Assembly (NCBI GenBank): GCA_021413925.1
Contig: JAIOPL010000026.1
Coordinates: 62,001-126,000 of the forward strand
Reading direction: 5' to 3'
Length of the DNA stretch: 64,000 nt
Origin: Verrucomicrobiota bacterium
GTDB taxonomy: Bacteria > Verrucomicrobiota > Verrucomicrobiia > Chthoniobacterales > UBA6821
Position numbers and translations under genes: made by a program. Below are positions 1 through 7,506 of this stretch, one piece after another; the first letter of the stretch is position 1; each line of letters begins with the position of its first letter. The notes below the pieces were generated by a model. It worked only from the letters and a program-made list of their open reading frames with translations. It searched no databases and was not told the DNA's origin.

Positions 1-834
1 CTGGACCCTGACTCTCTGGGCAAGATCTATGTCAGCGGACCCGGCGGCCAGCTCATCCAGCTTTCCACCTTCGCTGAGCTGAAGCGCAGCACCGTGCCGC
101 GTCAGATCAACCGATTTCAGCAGCTCAACTCGGCTAAGATTTCCGCCATCCTCCCTCCCGGCATCACCATCGACCAGGCACTCAAGGTGCTGGAGAAGCG
201 TGCCGATCAGATCCTCCCGCGCGGCTTCGTGATCGACTACGCAGGCGAGTCCCGCCAGCTCCGTCAGGAAGGCAACAGCCTTGTCATGACGATGGTGCTC
301 TCGTTCGTTCTGATCTTCCTGGTACTTGCGGCTCAGTTCGAGAGCTTCCGCGACCCCTTCATTATCCTCTTCGGATCGGTGCCACTGGCCCTCTCCGGAG
401 CCCTTCTCTTCACCTTCTTGGGCGCCACCACCATCAACATCTACAGTCAAGTGGGGTTGATTACCCTTGTCGGCCTAGTGGCCAAGAACGGCATTCTGAT
501 CGTCGAGTTCGCGAACAATCTCCAGGAGGGGGGCCTCGACAAGTGGCACGCGATTCTGACCGCCGCCGGAACTCGTTTGCGCCCGGTCCTCATGACCACG
601 GTGGCCACCGTGGTCGGTCACACGCCCCTGATTCTCGCCAGCGGACCCGGCGCCGGTGCGCGCAATAGCATCGGCATCGTCCTTGTCTCGGGAATGATCA
701 TCGGAACTCTCTTCACCCTCTTTGTCGTCCCCTCTATCTATTTACTGGTCTCCAGGACCAAGCGCCCCAATCCCTCCCGCGAGGCCCATCACGCCATACT
801 CGGGGATAGCCCGGCAAAGCTCTCGCTGGCCTGA
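1..834 (+). CDS. RND efflux pump inner-membrane subunit, C-terminal part
   Basis: This is the last 277 residues of an AcrB/MexB-type (HAE1) proton-driven efflux transporter. The frame is open from the first base, so the N-terminal two thirds lie outside the window. Visible are the end of the second periplasmic loop, then five hydrophobic segments beginning near LSFVLIFLVLAAQFESF, the family motif LVGLVAKNGILIVEFAN, and a final segment before a short basic and Pro-rich tail. In the family, the membrane domain carries proton relay and the periplasmic part binds drugs or other amphiphiles. The substrate cannot be told from this piece. The expected membrane-fusion partner must be upstream, because the next genes downstream are unrelated and face the other way. 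Confidence 0.93.
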   Translation: MDPDSLGKIYVSGPGGQLIQLSTFAELKRSTVPRQINRFQQLNSAKISAILPPGITIDQALKVLEKRADQILPRGFVIDYAGESRQLRQEGNSLVMTMVLSFVLIFLVLAAQFESFRDPFIILFGSVPLALSGALLFTFLGATTINIYSQVGLITLVGLVAKNGILIVEFANNLQEGGLDKWHAILTAAGTRLRPVLMTTVATVVGHTPLILASGPGAGARNSIGIVLVSGMIIGTLFTLFVVPSIYLLVSRTKRPNPSREAHHAILGDSPAKLSLA

Positions 835-857
835 AAACTTGGTTGGAAATACACGGA

Positions 858-1271
858 AGTTTTTACAGGGATGAAGGGATTGAAAGAAAGGTGTGGAAGA
901 AGTTGCTGCCACGCAGAACCTCGGTGCCGTTCTCCTTGGTCTCACTCTTGCAAGTGAGCTTGCAAAGTGATTCCAGAGGCAATCTGCTTTGTGTTGCAGA
1001 GCACATGCCGGCTGGATCAGTCAACCTCAAGATCAGCCCTTATACCATTTACGCGATTAGTCTGGTGGAATTTGCGAAGGAATTTTGGTGATGGGCTAGG
1101 CGGAAGACCGAGGGCTATCTGAAGATAACCCGAGGGATGACAACAACGCCCATCGCCGAAAGACCCAGCTGATTCTGCCGGAATAAGAGTGGAGATGGTA
1201 TTAGATCGCCCTCGGGAATAAGGACTCGGTGGTTAACATCCCTTTTATCCCCTTCATCCCTGTAAAACTTC
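858..1271. repeat. Intergenic element bounded by ~30-bp inverted repeats
   Basis: The 449-bp spacer after the RND gene holds no convincing gene. Its left end (858-888) and right end (1242-1271) are inverted copies sharing the core ACAGGGATGAAGGG with a preceding GAAGTTTT. The right arm and its flank (from about 1209) recur at 24600-24653. The element has the look of a miniature non-autonomous repeat or a transcribed hairpin spacer. No transposase is present and no target duplication was identified. Confidence 0.55.
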
Positions 1272-1283
1272 TAGGCTTTCCCG

Positions 1284-1739
1284 CTACAACCGGAATTTGA
1301 TCACCACCTTCTGAACAAGAGCGGGAGAGTCGATCATGACTCCGGGTTGGTGTCCGTCTCGGGGCAGGAAGATGGCGAAGGAGCCGGCATTCAATTCCAG
1401 AAGTGTCGAGGAGCAGGTCGGAGCCTGATAAAACTCGGCATCCTTCTCGGGATTATAGGGGGTCTTCACGGCTAGTATGTCACGCTCCGCATAACCGATC
1501 CTCTCGGCACCCTCGACCAGGTACTGGATATCGCCGTGCACTCGATGAGTCTCCCATTTCTTTGACTCGGCAGGCGCCGTGTCATAACGCTGGACTATCG
1601 CGATCAGGGAGTCATCGCCGATCGTATAGCGCCCGTCCGGTGTTGCCGGATCGTAAGAGGCAAGCCACGCAAAGGCGCGACTGAAGGAAGAATGCAGCTT
1701 CTCGTAGGTAGAAGCATTGCCGAGCGTATCGAGGATCAT
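1284..1739 (-). CDS. YhcH/YjgK/YiaL (TabA/EbgC) family protein
   Basis: A 151-residue cupin-like protein of the DUF386 family, which includes TabA, EbgC and YiaL. Members are linked to sugar or sialic-acid metabolism and, for TabA, biofilm control; the exact reaction is uncertain. The family core is visible: HRVHGDIQYLVEGAERIGYA near the middle, and the later FAIFLPRDGHQPGVMID segment whose His and Asp correspond to the usual metal-site region. Length is normal for the family. Its start lies 5 bp beyond the stop of the QueD gene upstream, so the two are probably co-transcribed, although no shared pathway is obvious. Confidence 0.85.
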   Translation of the reverse strand: MILDTLGNASTYEKLHSSFSRAFAWLASYDPATPDGRYTIGDDSLIAIVQRYDTAPAESKKWETHRVHGDIQYLVEGAERIGYAERDILAVKTPYNPEKDAEFYQAPTCSSTLLELNAGSFAIFLPRDGHQPGVMIDSPALVQKVVIKFRL

Positions 1740-1744
1740 TTGCT

Positions 1745-2107
1745 CTATTTGCCTTTATAGCTACAGCGCGCCGTGGGGGTCTCGTGGATGACGATCTCAG
1801 AAAGACCGGGTAGTTGATGCTCGAGCTTTTCCCAGAGCCACCGGCACATATTCTCAATAGTCGGGTTGTCGAGGCCCGGAATGTCGTTCAGATAGGAATG
1901 GTCGAGCAACTCCAGGAGCGGATCCATCGCCCGACTGATACGGGAATGGTCGTAAAGCCATCCAGACGCCGGATCGACCTCCCCCTCCACAGAGATCTCG
2001 ATCTTGAAGCTGTGCCCGTGCATTTTTCCGCACTTATGCTCAGGCGGAACATTGGGAAGGGTCTGGGCGGCTTCGAAAGAGAAGTCTTTGGTCAGTCGGA
2101 CATGCAT
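1745..2107 (-). CDS. queD: 6-carboxytetrahydropterin synthase (QueD/PTPS family)
   Basis: This 120-residue protein aligns along its whole length with QueD, which converts dihydroneopterin triphosphate to 6-carboxytetrahydropterin in queuosine and 7-deazaguanine synthesis. Visible are the catalytic Cys (C26 in HKCG), the HGH zinc pair (H30, H32), the LDH pair (D69-H70), HSYLNDIPGLDNPT and the terminal ETPTARCSY segment with E109. The first zinc ligand, normally His in EAAHRLP, reads Gln here (Q15, EAAQTLP), so metal binding may use only the HGH pair plus a substitute, or activity may differ. No other queuosine gene is in the window. Confidence 0.88.
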   Translation of the reverse strand: MHVRLTKDFSFEAAQTLPNVPPEHKCGKMHGHSFKIEISVEGEVDPASGWLYDHSRISRAMDPLLELLDHSYLNDIPGLDNPTIENMCRWLWEKLEHQLPGLSEIVIHETPTARCSYKGK

Positions 2108-2184
2108 CTGAAATTCAATACAGCATCCCTATGGAAAAGGGAAAGGGAATGCCCCAGATCGTGCGAGGCCACGTAGTCAGAAAA

Positions 2185-2385
2185 TCAGCGGATCCGGTCG
2201 CTGTCGCTAGTTGCGTTGCTGTTCCCCTGATTGCTTACGAAATTGCCTCCCTGGGCAAGGTTGCGTGCATCCAGATCTTCCTGCACCAGACGACGCAAAT
2301 ACTCGGTCAAGCTCAAGCCTTCCTTGGCCGCGGCAATTTTGGCTGCCTCATGAACTTCAGGATCGATTCTGGTTTTTATGGTCAT
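2185..2385 (-). CDS. Ribbon-helix-helix protein, orphan antitoxin-like
   Basis: A 66-residue protein opening with TIKTRIDPEVHEAAKIAAAK, a beta strand followed by two helices, as in Arc/MetJ or RelB/ParD-type RHH DNA-binding proteins. The strand residues K4, R6 and the Ser/Thr before the second helix fit DNA contact. The C-terminal tail (after RNL) is polar and probably disordered. Its helix end (EDLDARNL) resembles the two RHH proteins encoded just across the divergent spacer, which suggests common descent. There is no toxin gene next to it, so a stand-alone repressor is as likely as an antitoxin. Confidence 0.75.
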   Translation of the reverse strand: MTIKTRIDPEVHEAAKIAAAKEGLSLTEYLRRLVQEDLDARNLAQGGNFVSNQGNSNATSDSDRIR

Positions 2386-2439
2386 TGTGATTCGTCTAGT
2401 TAACTACCCGTATTTCTTTTTTTCATTTTTTACAAGTTT

Positions 2440-2469
2440 TTGTCAATCTGATCTTTGCGTTTCTGATAA
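2440..2469 (+). promoter_or_regulatory. Candidate sigma-70 promoter of the first tandem RHH gene
   Basis: TTGTCA (2440-2445) and TGATAA (2464-2469) are spaced by 18 bp, and the GTG start follows 20 bp after the -10 box. A corresponding arrangement (ATGACA 2790-2795, TGATAA 2815-2820) precedes the paralogous gene at 2839. The similarity of the two upstream regions suggests that the duplication included the promoter. This is a consensus match only. Confidence 0.4.
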
Positions 2470-2489
2470 TTAACGCTTAGGGTGCACTA

Positions 2490-2672
2490 GTGAATAAAAA
2501 GCGCGTTACCAAGATTCTTACCGGATTCCGTTTGGATCCACGGTTAAAGATACTCGCCGTCGAGGCCGCCGGTCAGGAAAACAGATCCCTCTCGAATTAT
2601 ATCGAGAACCTGATTCGCCAGGATGTTGAGGCTCGAGGACTGTTGCTGCCGGCTGCAAACGGAAAAAAGTAG
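2490..2672 (+). CDS. Ribbon-helix-helix protein, tandem copy 1
   Basis: A 60-residue protein with a GTG start. TKILTGFRLDPRLKILAVEA forms the strand and first helix, and NRSLSNYIENLIRQDVEARG the second helix, as in CopG/Arc-type regulators. It is closely related to the product of 2839-3033: both carry the core TKILTGFR, ALAxEAA or ILAVEAA, ENRS, SNYxENLI. No Shine-Dalgarno sequence is obvious; the start lies in the context CTAGTGAA, shared with copy 2. No toxin is adjacent. Probably an autoregulating DNA-binding protein; its target is unknown. Confidence 0.75.
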   Translation: MNKKRVTKILTGFRLDPRLKILAVEAAGQENRSLSNYIENLIRQDVEARGLLLPAANGKK

Positions 2673-2744
2673 GCCGATCCTTCAATCCGCAGTCTGTAAT
2701 ACTTCCATCTATTGTTATAGATCACTATTCATTGTTGTATAACG

Positions 2745-2820
2745 CCTGTATTTCTTACAGGAATATTACTTGAGCATATTTGTAAGTTTATGACAGTCTT
2801 TTGTTTACGGATCCTGATAA
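2745..2820 (+). promoter_or_regulatory. Upstream region of RHH copy 2: palindrome and candidate promoter
   Basis: CCTGTA (2745-2750) and TACAGG (2756-2761) form a perfect 6-bp dyad with a 5-bp centre, a plausible operator for an RHH dimer. ATGACA (2790-2795) and TGATAA (2815-2820) may be the -35 and -10 boxes, in the same places as at copy 1. The copy 1 upstream region retains CCCGTATTTCTT but has lost the right half of the dyad, so the two genes may be regulated differently. Confidence 0.35.
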
Positions 2821-2838
2821 ATGTTGTAAAAAGCGCTA

Positions 2839-3033
2839 GTGAAAAAAACCGTAATCAAGAGAAAAGCAGAGACAAAAATTCTGACTGGGTTCCGAATCCA
2901 TCCTGAAATCAAGGCCCTGGCCATTGAAGCTGCCACGGTTGAAAATCGCTCATTTTCGAACTACCTCGAAAATCTGATTATCAAGGATCTCACCTCCAGA
3001 AATCTCCTCCAGGCCAAAAAGCCTTCGCACTAG
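2839..3033 (+). CDS. Ribbon-helix-helix protein, tandem copy 2
   Basis: A 64-residue paralogue of the gene at 2490-2672, again with a GTG start in CTAGTGAA. A basic N-terminal lead (KKTVIKRKAE) precedes the RHH fold: TKILTGFRIHPEIKALAIEA, then ENRSFSNYLENLIIKDL. The stop overlaps that of the convergent photolyase gene by 4 bp. As with its neighbours, no toxin is present. The repeat of gene plus upstream region points to a recent tandem duplication. Confidence 0.75.
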   Translation: MKKTVIKRKAETKILTGFRIHPEIKALAIEAATVENRSFSNYLENLIIKDLTSRNLLQAKKPSH

Positions 3034-4475
3034 ACGACTTTCAGCCTTGCCTGAACTTCAGGCTGGGCCTTGTGACGGGCAAAGAGATCGAGCGTGCGAT
3101 CTCGCTCGGCTGAATGTTCCAGCATCGGGGCGGGATACCCCGGTGCAATAGGGCACCCATCGGAGGGTGGATCCAGCAGGGATCCATTGGAGACATTCCT
3201 TAGTTCCGGGATCCAGGTTCGGATATAGGTACCCTCTGGGTCATAGCGCTTAGTCTGGCTCCAAGGATTCTGAATGCGGAAGTAAGGGGCTGCATCAGCC
3301 CCCGTCCCTGCGCTCCACTGCCAGCCACCGTTGTTGCTGGCGATCTCCCCATCCACGAGCGACCGCATAAAGAAGGCCTCCCCGAGGCGCCAGTCGAGAT
3401 GCAGGTCCTTGGTCAGGAACATCGCCGTGATCATCCGGGAGCGATTATGCATCCATCCCGTCGCGGCGAGCTGACGCATGGCGGCATCCACGATGGGGAA
3501 TCCCGTCATGCCGGCGCACCAGCGGTCGAAAGCGTCTGGAACTCCGGGTAGGCCCGGCCACTCCATGCCTCGCCATGTGGTGTTGAATTCCTGCTTGAGG
3601 AGTTCCGGATAATGCCAGAGCAGCTGCATGTAGAACTCCCTCCAGACGATCTCGGCCAGGAACTTCATCGCGCTCTTCCGTCCCTCGGGGGGCAAACTTT
3701 CCTCTACATTCTTTGATGCCTCATAAATCTGACGCGGAGAGATCAGGCCGAAGCGGAGATCCTGCGAAAGATGCGACGTACCGTTCACCCCCATAAGATC
3801 ACGCTTCTCCCCATAGGAAGCGATGGGCCCGGCAATAAAGGCCTTCAAGCGTTCACGGGCTGCCCGCTCGCCTGGCTCGGGGATACTTGCGGAGGAACTC
3901 ATCTCCCACTCGGAAAGCAGTGGCAGAGGAAGCGAGGAGATGCCGGAGGGGGTTGAGAGCTTTTTGATCGCAGGCCCTGGTGAAGGCTTCGGCAGACCGA
4001 ACCAGACCTTCGAATAGGGAGTGAAGACGCGAAACACCGTTCCCTGACCGGTGAGCGCCTCATCGCGTTCATGGATGCAGGCATCCTTGGGAAGGAAGAG
4101 TTCGAGTCCACGCGCCTTGGCCATGATATCGAGTCGGCCTTCAACCAACCGGCCGAAGGGATCGGGATCACGATTCGCGAAGATTTCCGTCGCTCCCGTC
4201 TCGGCAACCAGCTTTTCCAGTTCCTTCACCGCGTCGCCGCGCAGAATGATCAGACGCCCACCGATCGCTTCCAGATTTTTGGCCAAAGATGCCAGGCACC
4301 CGCAGAGGAACTCCTGTCGAGCCGGTCCGGTCCATTCATGCGATCCCTTCCAGTCGCTCGCCACGTAAACGGGGATGACTTCACCGTCGGGGCCGGCAGC
4401 GGCGACCGCAGCAGCAAGCGCCGTATTGTCGGTGATTCGGAAATCCCGGCGAAACCAATGGATAACGCGTTTCAT
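3030..4475 (-). CDS. phrB: Deoxyribodipyrimidine photolyase
   Basis: A class I photolyase/cryptochrome of 481 residues that should repair UV cyclobutane pyrimidine dimers with FADH- and blue light. The N-terminal antenna domain opens with KRVIHWFRRDFRITDNTAL. The FAD-binding domain shows WREFYMQLLWHYPELL, GFPIVDAAMRQLAATGWMHN and NNGGWQWSAGTGADAAPYFR, with the following NPWSQTKRYDPEGTYIR. The true start is the ATG at 4475. A longer open frame to 4817 only shadows the overlapping upstream gene, and family members begin at this KRVIHWFRR. The ATG overlaps the stop of the I42 inhibitor gene (ATGA), so translation is coupled. A cryptochrome role cannot be excluded. Confidence 0.94.
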   Translation of the reverse strand: MKRVIHWFRRDFRITDNTALAAAVAAAGPDGEVIPVYVASDWKGSHEWTGPARQEFLCGCLASLAKNLEAIGGRLIILRGDAVKELEKLVAETGATEIFANRDPDPFGRLVEGRLDIMAKARGLELFLPKDACIHERDEALTGQGTVFRVFTPYSKVWFGLPKPSPGPAIKKLSTPSGISSLPLPLLSEWEMSSSASIPEPGERAARERLKAFIAGPIASYGEKRDLMGVNGTSHLSQDLRFGLISPRQIYEASKNVEESLPPEGRKSAMKFLAEIVWREFYMQLLWHYPELLKQEFNTTWRGMEWPGLPGVPDAFDRWCAGMTGFPIVDAAMRQLAATGWMHNRSRMITAMFLTKDLHLDWRLGEAFFMRSLVDGEIASNNGGWQWSAGTGADAAPYFRIQNPWSQTKRYDPEGTYIRTWIPELRNVSNGSLLDPPSDGCPIAPGYPAPMLEHSAERDRTLDLFARHKAQPEVQARLKVV

Positions 4476-4864
4476 TTCCTGATCGTAACGGGCCAGCTGA
4501 GCGTCCTTACGGGAGGGACACCCTTCTCCCAGACTCGGGCGTAGGAGAAGGTGAGGGTCAGCGTTCCCGCCCGTACCGCACGGAACCTCCAGACCTCGGT
4601 TCCCCCCGCGCCGATACGACCCTTGGCGGATTTGGGAATCTCGCAGGCCGCCTCCCCTTGCTGAAGCAGAAGTTTCGGCTTGGAGGCGGCGACACTCCAC
4701 GAGTAGCCCGTCGATGGGTTGGAAGAGAGGCGGAACACCAAAAGATCGCCGCGATCTATCCAAAGATCTTTTCCATTCTCCTTCTCCGTGAGATCGAGCT
4801 GAGCGGCCGTAGCCCAACTGGAAAGAAGAAGTCCAAGGATCAATCCAGAGAGGAGGCGCCTCAT
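4472..4864 (-). CDS. Chagasin-like (I42) protease inhibitor, exported
   Basis: A 130-residue protein with an N-terminal signal peptide (RRLLSGLILGLLLSSWATAA) and a chagasin/ICP domain, a family of tight inhibitors of papain-like cysteine proteases. The three binding loops are recognisable: NPSTGYSW for the NPTTGY loop, GAGGTEVW for the GxGG loop, and YARVWEKG where RPW/F is expected. The start chosen is the ATG directly before the signal peptide; the frame also runs upstream to an ATG at 4914. The stop overlaps the photolyase start by 4 bp. The target protease is unknown; in bacteria such proteins may guard the periplasm or act on outside proteases. Confidence 0.82.
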   Translation of the reverse strand: MRRLLSGLILGLLLSSWATAAQLDLTEKENGKDLWIDRGDLLVFRLSSNPSTGYSWSVAASKPKLLLQQGEAACEIPKSAKGRIGAGGTEVWRFRAVRAGTLTLTFSYARVWEKGVPPVRTLSWPVTIRK

Positions 4865-5063
4865 GAAGGGCAGCGCATGGAAAATCCGGACGGATGATTT
4901 GGAATCAGAACCCATGGGGAATGTTTTACTCTGGATAGCAGGAAGACAGGAAGGGGATTCACCCGGACTCCCAATAGGAATCGGACTTAACCAGCGATGG
5001 AGTTTTGCCGAGTGGTTAGGGAACCGATGAATTCCTGAACACTGGAGAGCCTTCATCAAGGCA

Positions 5064-5088
5064 CAAAAAAACCGGCCGTTTGGCCGGT
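5064..5088 (-). terminator. Rho-independent terminator of the capsule operon
   Basis: Read on the minus strand, ACCGGCC and GGCCGGT form a 7-bp GC stem (5071-5088) with a 4-nt loop and are followed by a run of seven Ts (5065-5071). It lies 45 bp beyond the stop of the KpsS-like gene, the last gene of the long minus-strand locus. This is the clearest terminator in the window. Confidence 0.85.
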
Positions 5089-5132
5089 CTCATCATGAGG
5101 TCCTGGTAACTCCTTCTTTGATCCGCATACCA

Positions 5133-6455
5133 TCAGGGCACACTCTTCGATTGGCTGGCTGGCATCAGCTTGTTCACGCATCCCAGATGAAGCCTCATTG
5201 CCGCTTCGTTGATGGCATGGCGCAGACCCTCCTTCCCGAAATAGACCCCCCGGATTTGTGTCGTTGCAGAGAGGGCTTTCACAAAGTCATCGCAGAACCG
5301 GGCATCCACCCCATCACGACTCTCCCAAAAATCATCCAGCTCTCCCTGGAAAGTCAGCCCCTCGAGATTGTATACAGCCTGGCCTAGAGCCTTCACCCGA
5401 TTTCCCATTCGGAGCGCATTCAACCCTACCGTGCTGTTGATCGTAATCACTCCCTGGCAGTTGCGGATCAATTCCTCGAGCACGCCGCCATCCAGGAAGC
5501 AGACCCGCTGGGCAACTCCCGCCTCCTCCGCAAAGGCACGAATCTGTTTTGCCCAGTTCACCAGACCTGGATCCAAGGGATGAATCTTCATCACCAGCAA
5601 GGAGTCCACCGGGGCATTTCTTGCGAATGAACTGATCACCTCCCAGAAAGCAGCCTGTTGGTTGGGATAGGAGGAATAGGCCCGGATCTGGAAATCCATC
5701 TCCATCTGCATGGCGTAGAGATAAAATACCTGACCATCACGGAGAATGCTGGAAACAAGGAGCTCCCTTTTTCTCCTGCAGATCCTGTTTTTAAGAAGCC
5801 TCCAGAGATAGCCGGCCCCGAAAAGGAGGGGATTATCCAGTTGGTAGGGATGATAGCCGGGATAAAGCATCCGGAGGGTTACCGTCGCCAATGCCCCGGC
5901 ACATTCAGCAATCACCTTGATGGACGTCACCTCATGAAACTTCTTCTCAACGGGCATCTCTGCCACACCTGATGCCAGCCTTGCGATCTCATCACGGCAT
6001 TTTGGGAAAAGCGAATCACCGGACATCCCGTTTTTTTCTAAAGTGATCCAATCGGGGCGGAGATATCCGAAGTCCGTCACCGTCACCTCGATTCCCCTCG
6101 CCTTGGCCAAGGCAACCGCCGCTTTGTGATAGTTGCGTTTTTCCCCGTTAAGGATCAGGTCCGTAACACCCTCCCTCTCCATGAATGCCTCGAGAAATGC
6201 CTCCCATTTTTTGAACGATCCCCGGTAGTTGATCGCCCCCTTGCGCCTCCAGAAAAGCCAGTCACCGAAGCAAAGATTGATACGCAGACACCGATGTCCC
6301 CGAGACTCAAGCTCATCGGCGATCCCGGTGAAAAATGCGCAGTTTGGCCCTTGGAGGAAGAGGAAGACTCGCCCGCCCGCTCCCTGATCCGGGCGTGACA
6401 TCTCATCACTCGCCGTGGAGTCAGGCATTACGACGCTTCTTGCCACATCATGCAT
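5133..6455 (-). CDS. KpsS-like capsule polysaccharide protein
   Basis: A 440-residue cytoplasmic protein of the capsule biosynthesis family that includes KpsS and LipB. KpsS is a beta-Kdo transferase that starts the poly-Kdo linker on lysophosphatidylglycerol in ABC-exported capsules. Typical segments are FLFLQGPNCAFFTGIADELE, GHRCLRINLCFGDWLFW, LILNGEKRNYHKAAVALA and, later, CQGVITINSTVGLNALRMG. No KpsC partner is in the window, so the linker may be made by another enzyme or encoded elsewhere. It is last in the operon. The start overlaps the upstream glycosyltransferase by 8 bp; Met residues at 11 and 19 are possible later starts. Confidence 0.85.
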   Translation of the reverse strand: MHDVARSVVMPDSTASDEMSRPDQGAGGRVFLFLQGPNCAFFTGIADELESRGHRCLRINLCFGDWLFWRRKGAINYRGSFKKWEAFLEAFMEREGVTDLILNGEKRNYHKAAVALAKARGIEVTVTDFGYLRPDWITLEKNGMSGDSLFPKCRDEIARLASGVAEMPVEKKFHEVTSIKVIAECAGALATVTLRMLYPGYHPYQLDNPLLFGAGYLWRLLKNRICRRKRELLVSSILRDGQVFYLYAMQMEMDFQIRAYSSYPNQQAAFWEVISSFARNAPVDSLLVMKIHPLDPGLVNWAKQIRAFAEEAGVAQRVCFLDGGVLEELIRNCQGVITINSTVGLNALRMGNRVKALGQAVYNLEGLTFQGELDDFWESRDGVDARFCDDFVKALSATTQIRGVYFGKEGLRHAINEAAMRLHLGCVNKLMPASQSKSVP

Positions 6456-7476
6456 GGATCATCTCCTTTTTGTTGTCCGAACGCTGCTCCTGACACCAGA
6501 CCCGTGCATTGTCATGGATGATTTTCCTCCGCGAGGGATCACCGAGCAGGGAGACGATCGCCCTCACCCATTGGTAGCGATGGTTTCTACAAAGCACCCC
6601 GGTTTGCCCGTCCATCACCTTCTCCGCGTATGGCGGCACATCCGAGTAGATACCCGCCGCGCCGCCCCTCGTGATCTGGTAGAGCTTCGTGTGGGATCTC
6701 GCTCTGTTGAATGGGGTATCCATCAGTGGAGCGATCCCGACATCGTATCGGATACTGGCGAGATACTGCTGGTAATCGGGCCAACTCATCGGATGGAGCA
6801 CTCTCACACGCGGAATCCCCCGGAACATCCTTGCGACCTCACCATTTCCGATGATCTCGAACCAAGCGTTCGGAACTGCCTGCTGCACCCTGCGTACCAC
6901 GGGAACCAGCCACCTCATCTCGCTGAGATGAGTGATCGTGGCATGGTAGAAGTAAACCAGCGTCTCGGGATAATAGTCACTCGTGTCGTCATAATGAGGT
7001 TCCCAAACAACGGCATTGGCTTCGGGATAACGGTCTGCGAGCTCGTGGGTCGAGACAACGACTTCACTCACCACACGGCTCAACAGTCCGTGGATCTTCC
7101 AGTATTTTCCAAACGTCCAGAGAGCGTAATACCAGGGCAACTCCCGGGCAGTCAGGACTGCCGGAATATCATCATCCTTCAGGTAAGTTACCCCGGTGAA
7201 CTTCTCCCGATGCTTCAGCAACTCCTTGAGCCATCTCCGGGAGACATGCCTCACGATGATCACCCACGTCCCCTCCTCGATCTTCAGATCTCTCGGAGGC
7301 GCCCCTGTGCTCACATGACTGCGAACAGGCAGCCCGTCGGGCAACCTCCCCTTCACATAGTAACAGGTAGTCGGCACCCTCCCCGGCTCCAGGACCATCA
7401 CGGCACGGGGCTTCTGGCTGCTGTAGGCAGCCCGGCATCGAAAAGGTCTCAATTTCATCACTTCCGTGAGATACAT
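6448..7476 (-). CDS. Glycosyltransferase, GT-B fold (group 1-like)
   Basis: A 342-residue putative capsule glycosyltransferase. The C-terminal half has the nucleotide-sugar binding pattern of GT4-type enzymes: NAWFEIIGNGEVARMF, then VGIAPLMDTPFNRARSHTKL, TRGGAAGIYSDVPPYAEKVM and DGQTGVLCRN. The N-terminal half shows VSTHELADRYPEA, a usual acceptor-domain closing segment. Donor and acceptor cannot be told. Its end overlaps the KpsS-like gene by 8 bp, and the next upstream gene, a GT2, ends 30 bp away. A start at the Met of MKLRPFRC (7458) is an alternative. Confidence 0.82.
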   Translation of the reverse strand: MYLTEVMKLRPFRCRAAYSSQKPRAVMVLEPGRVPTTCYYVKGRLPDGLPVRSHVSTGAPPRDLKIEEGTWVIIVRHVSRRWLKELLKHREKFTGVTYLKDDDIPAVLTARELPWYYALWTFGKYWKIHGLLSRVVSEVVVSTHELADRYPEANAVVWEPHYDDTSDYYPETLVYFYHATITHLSEMRWLVPVVRRVQQAVPNAWFEIIGNGEVARMFRGIPRVRVLHPMSWPDYQQYLASIRYDVGIAPLMDTPFNRARSHTKLYQITRGGAAGIYSDVPPYAEKVMDGQTGVLCRNHRYQWVRAIVSLLGDPSRRKIIHDNARVWCQEQRSDNKKEMIHA

Positions 7477-7506
7477 CCCGGCGACATCACGTCGCCCTCC
7501 CCGTGA

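Noticed and set aside
843-1091. Open reading frame of 82 codons after the RND gene
   Set aside because: It starts in an inverted repeat, has no recognisable domain and lies wholly in the repeat element; probably chance.
4476-4817. N-terminal extension of the photolyase frame
   Set aside because: It covers the I42 inhibitor gene in another frame and has no photolyase sequence; family members start at KRVIHWFRR.
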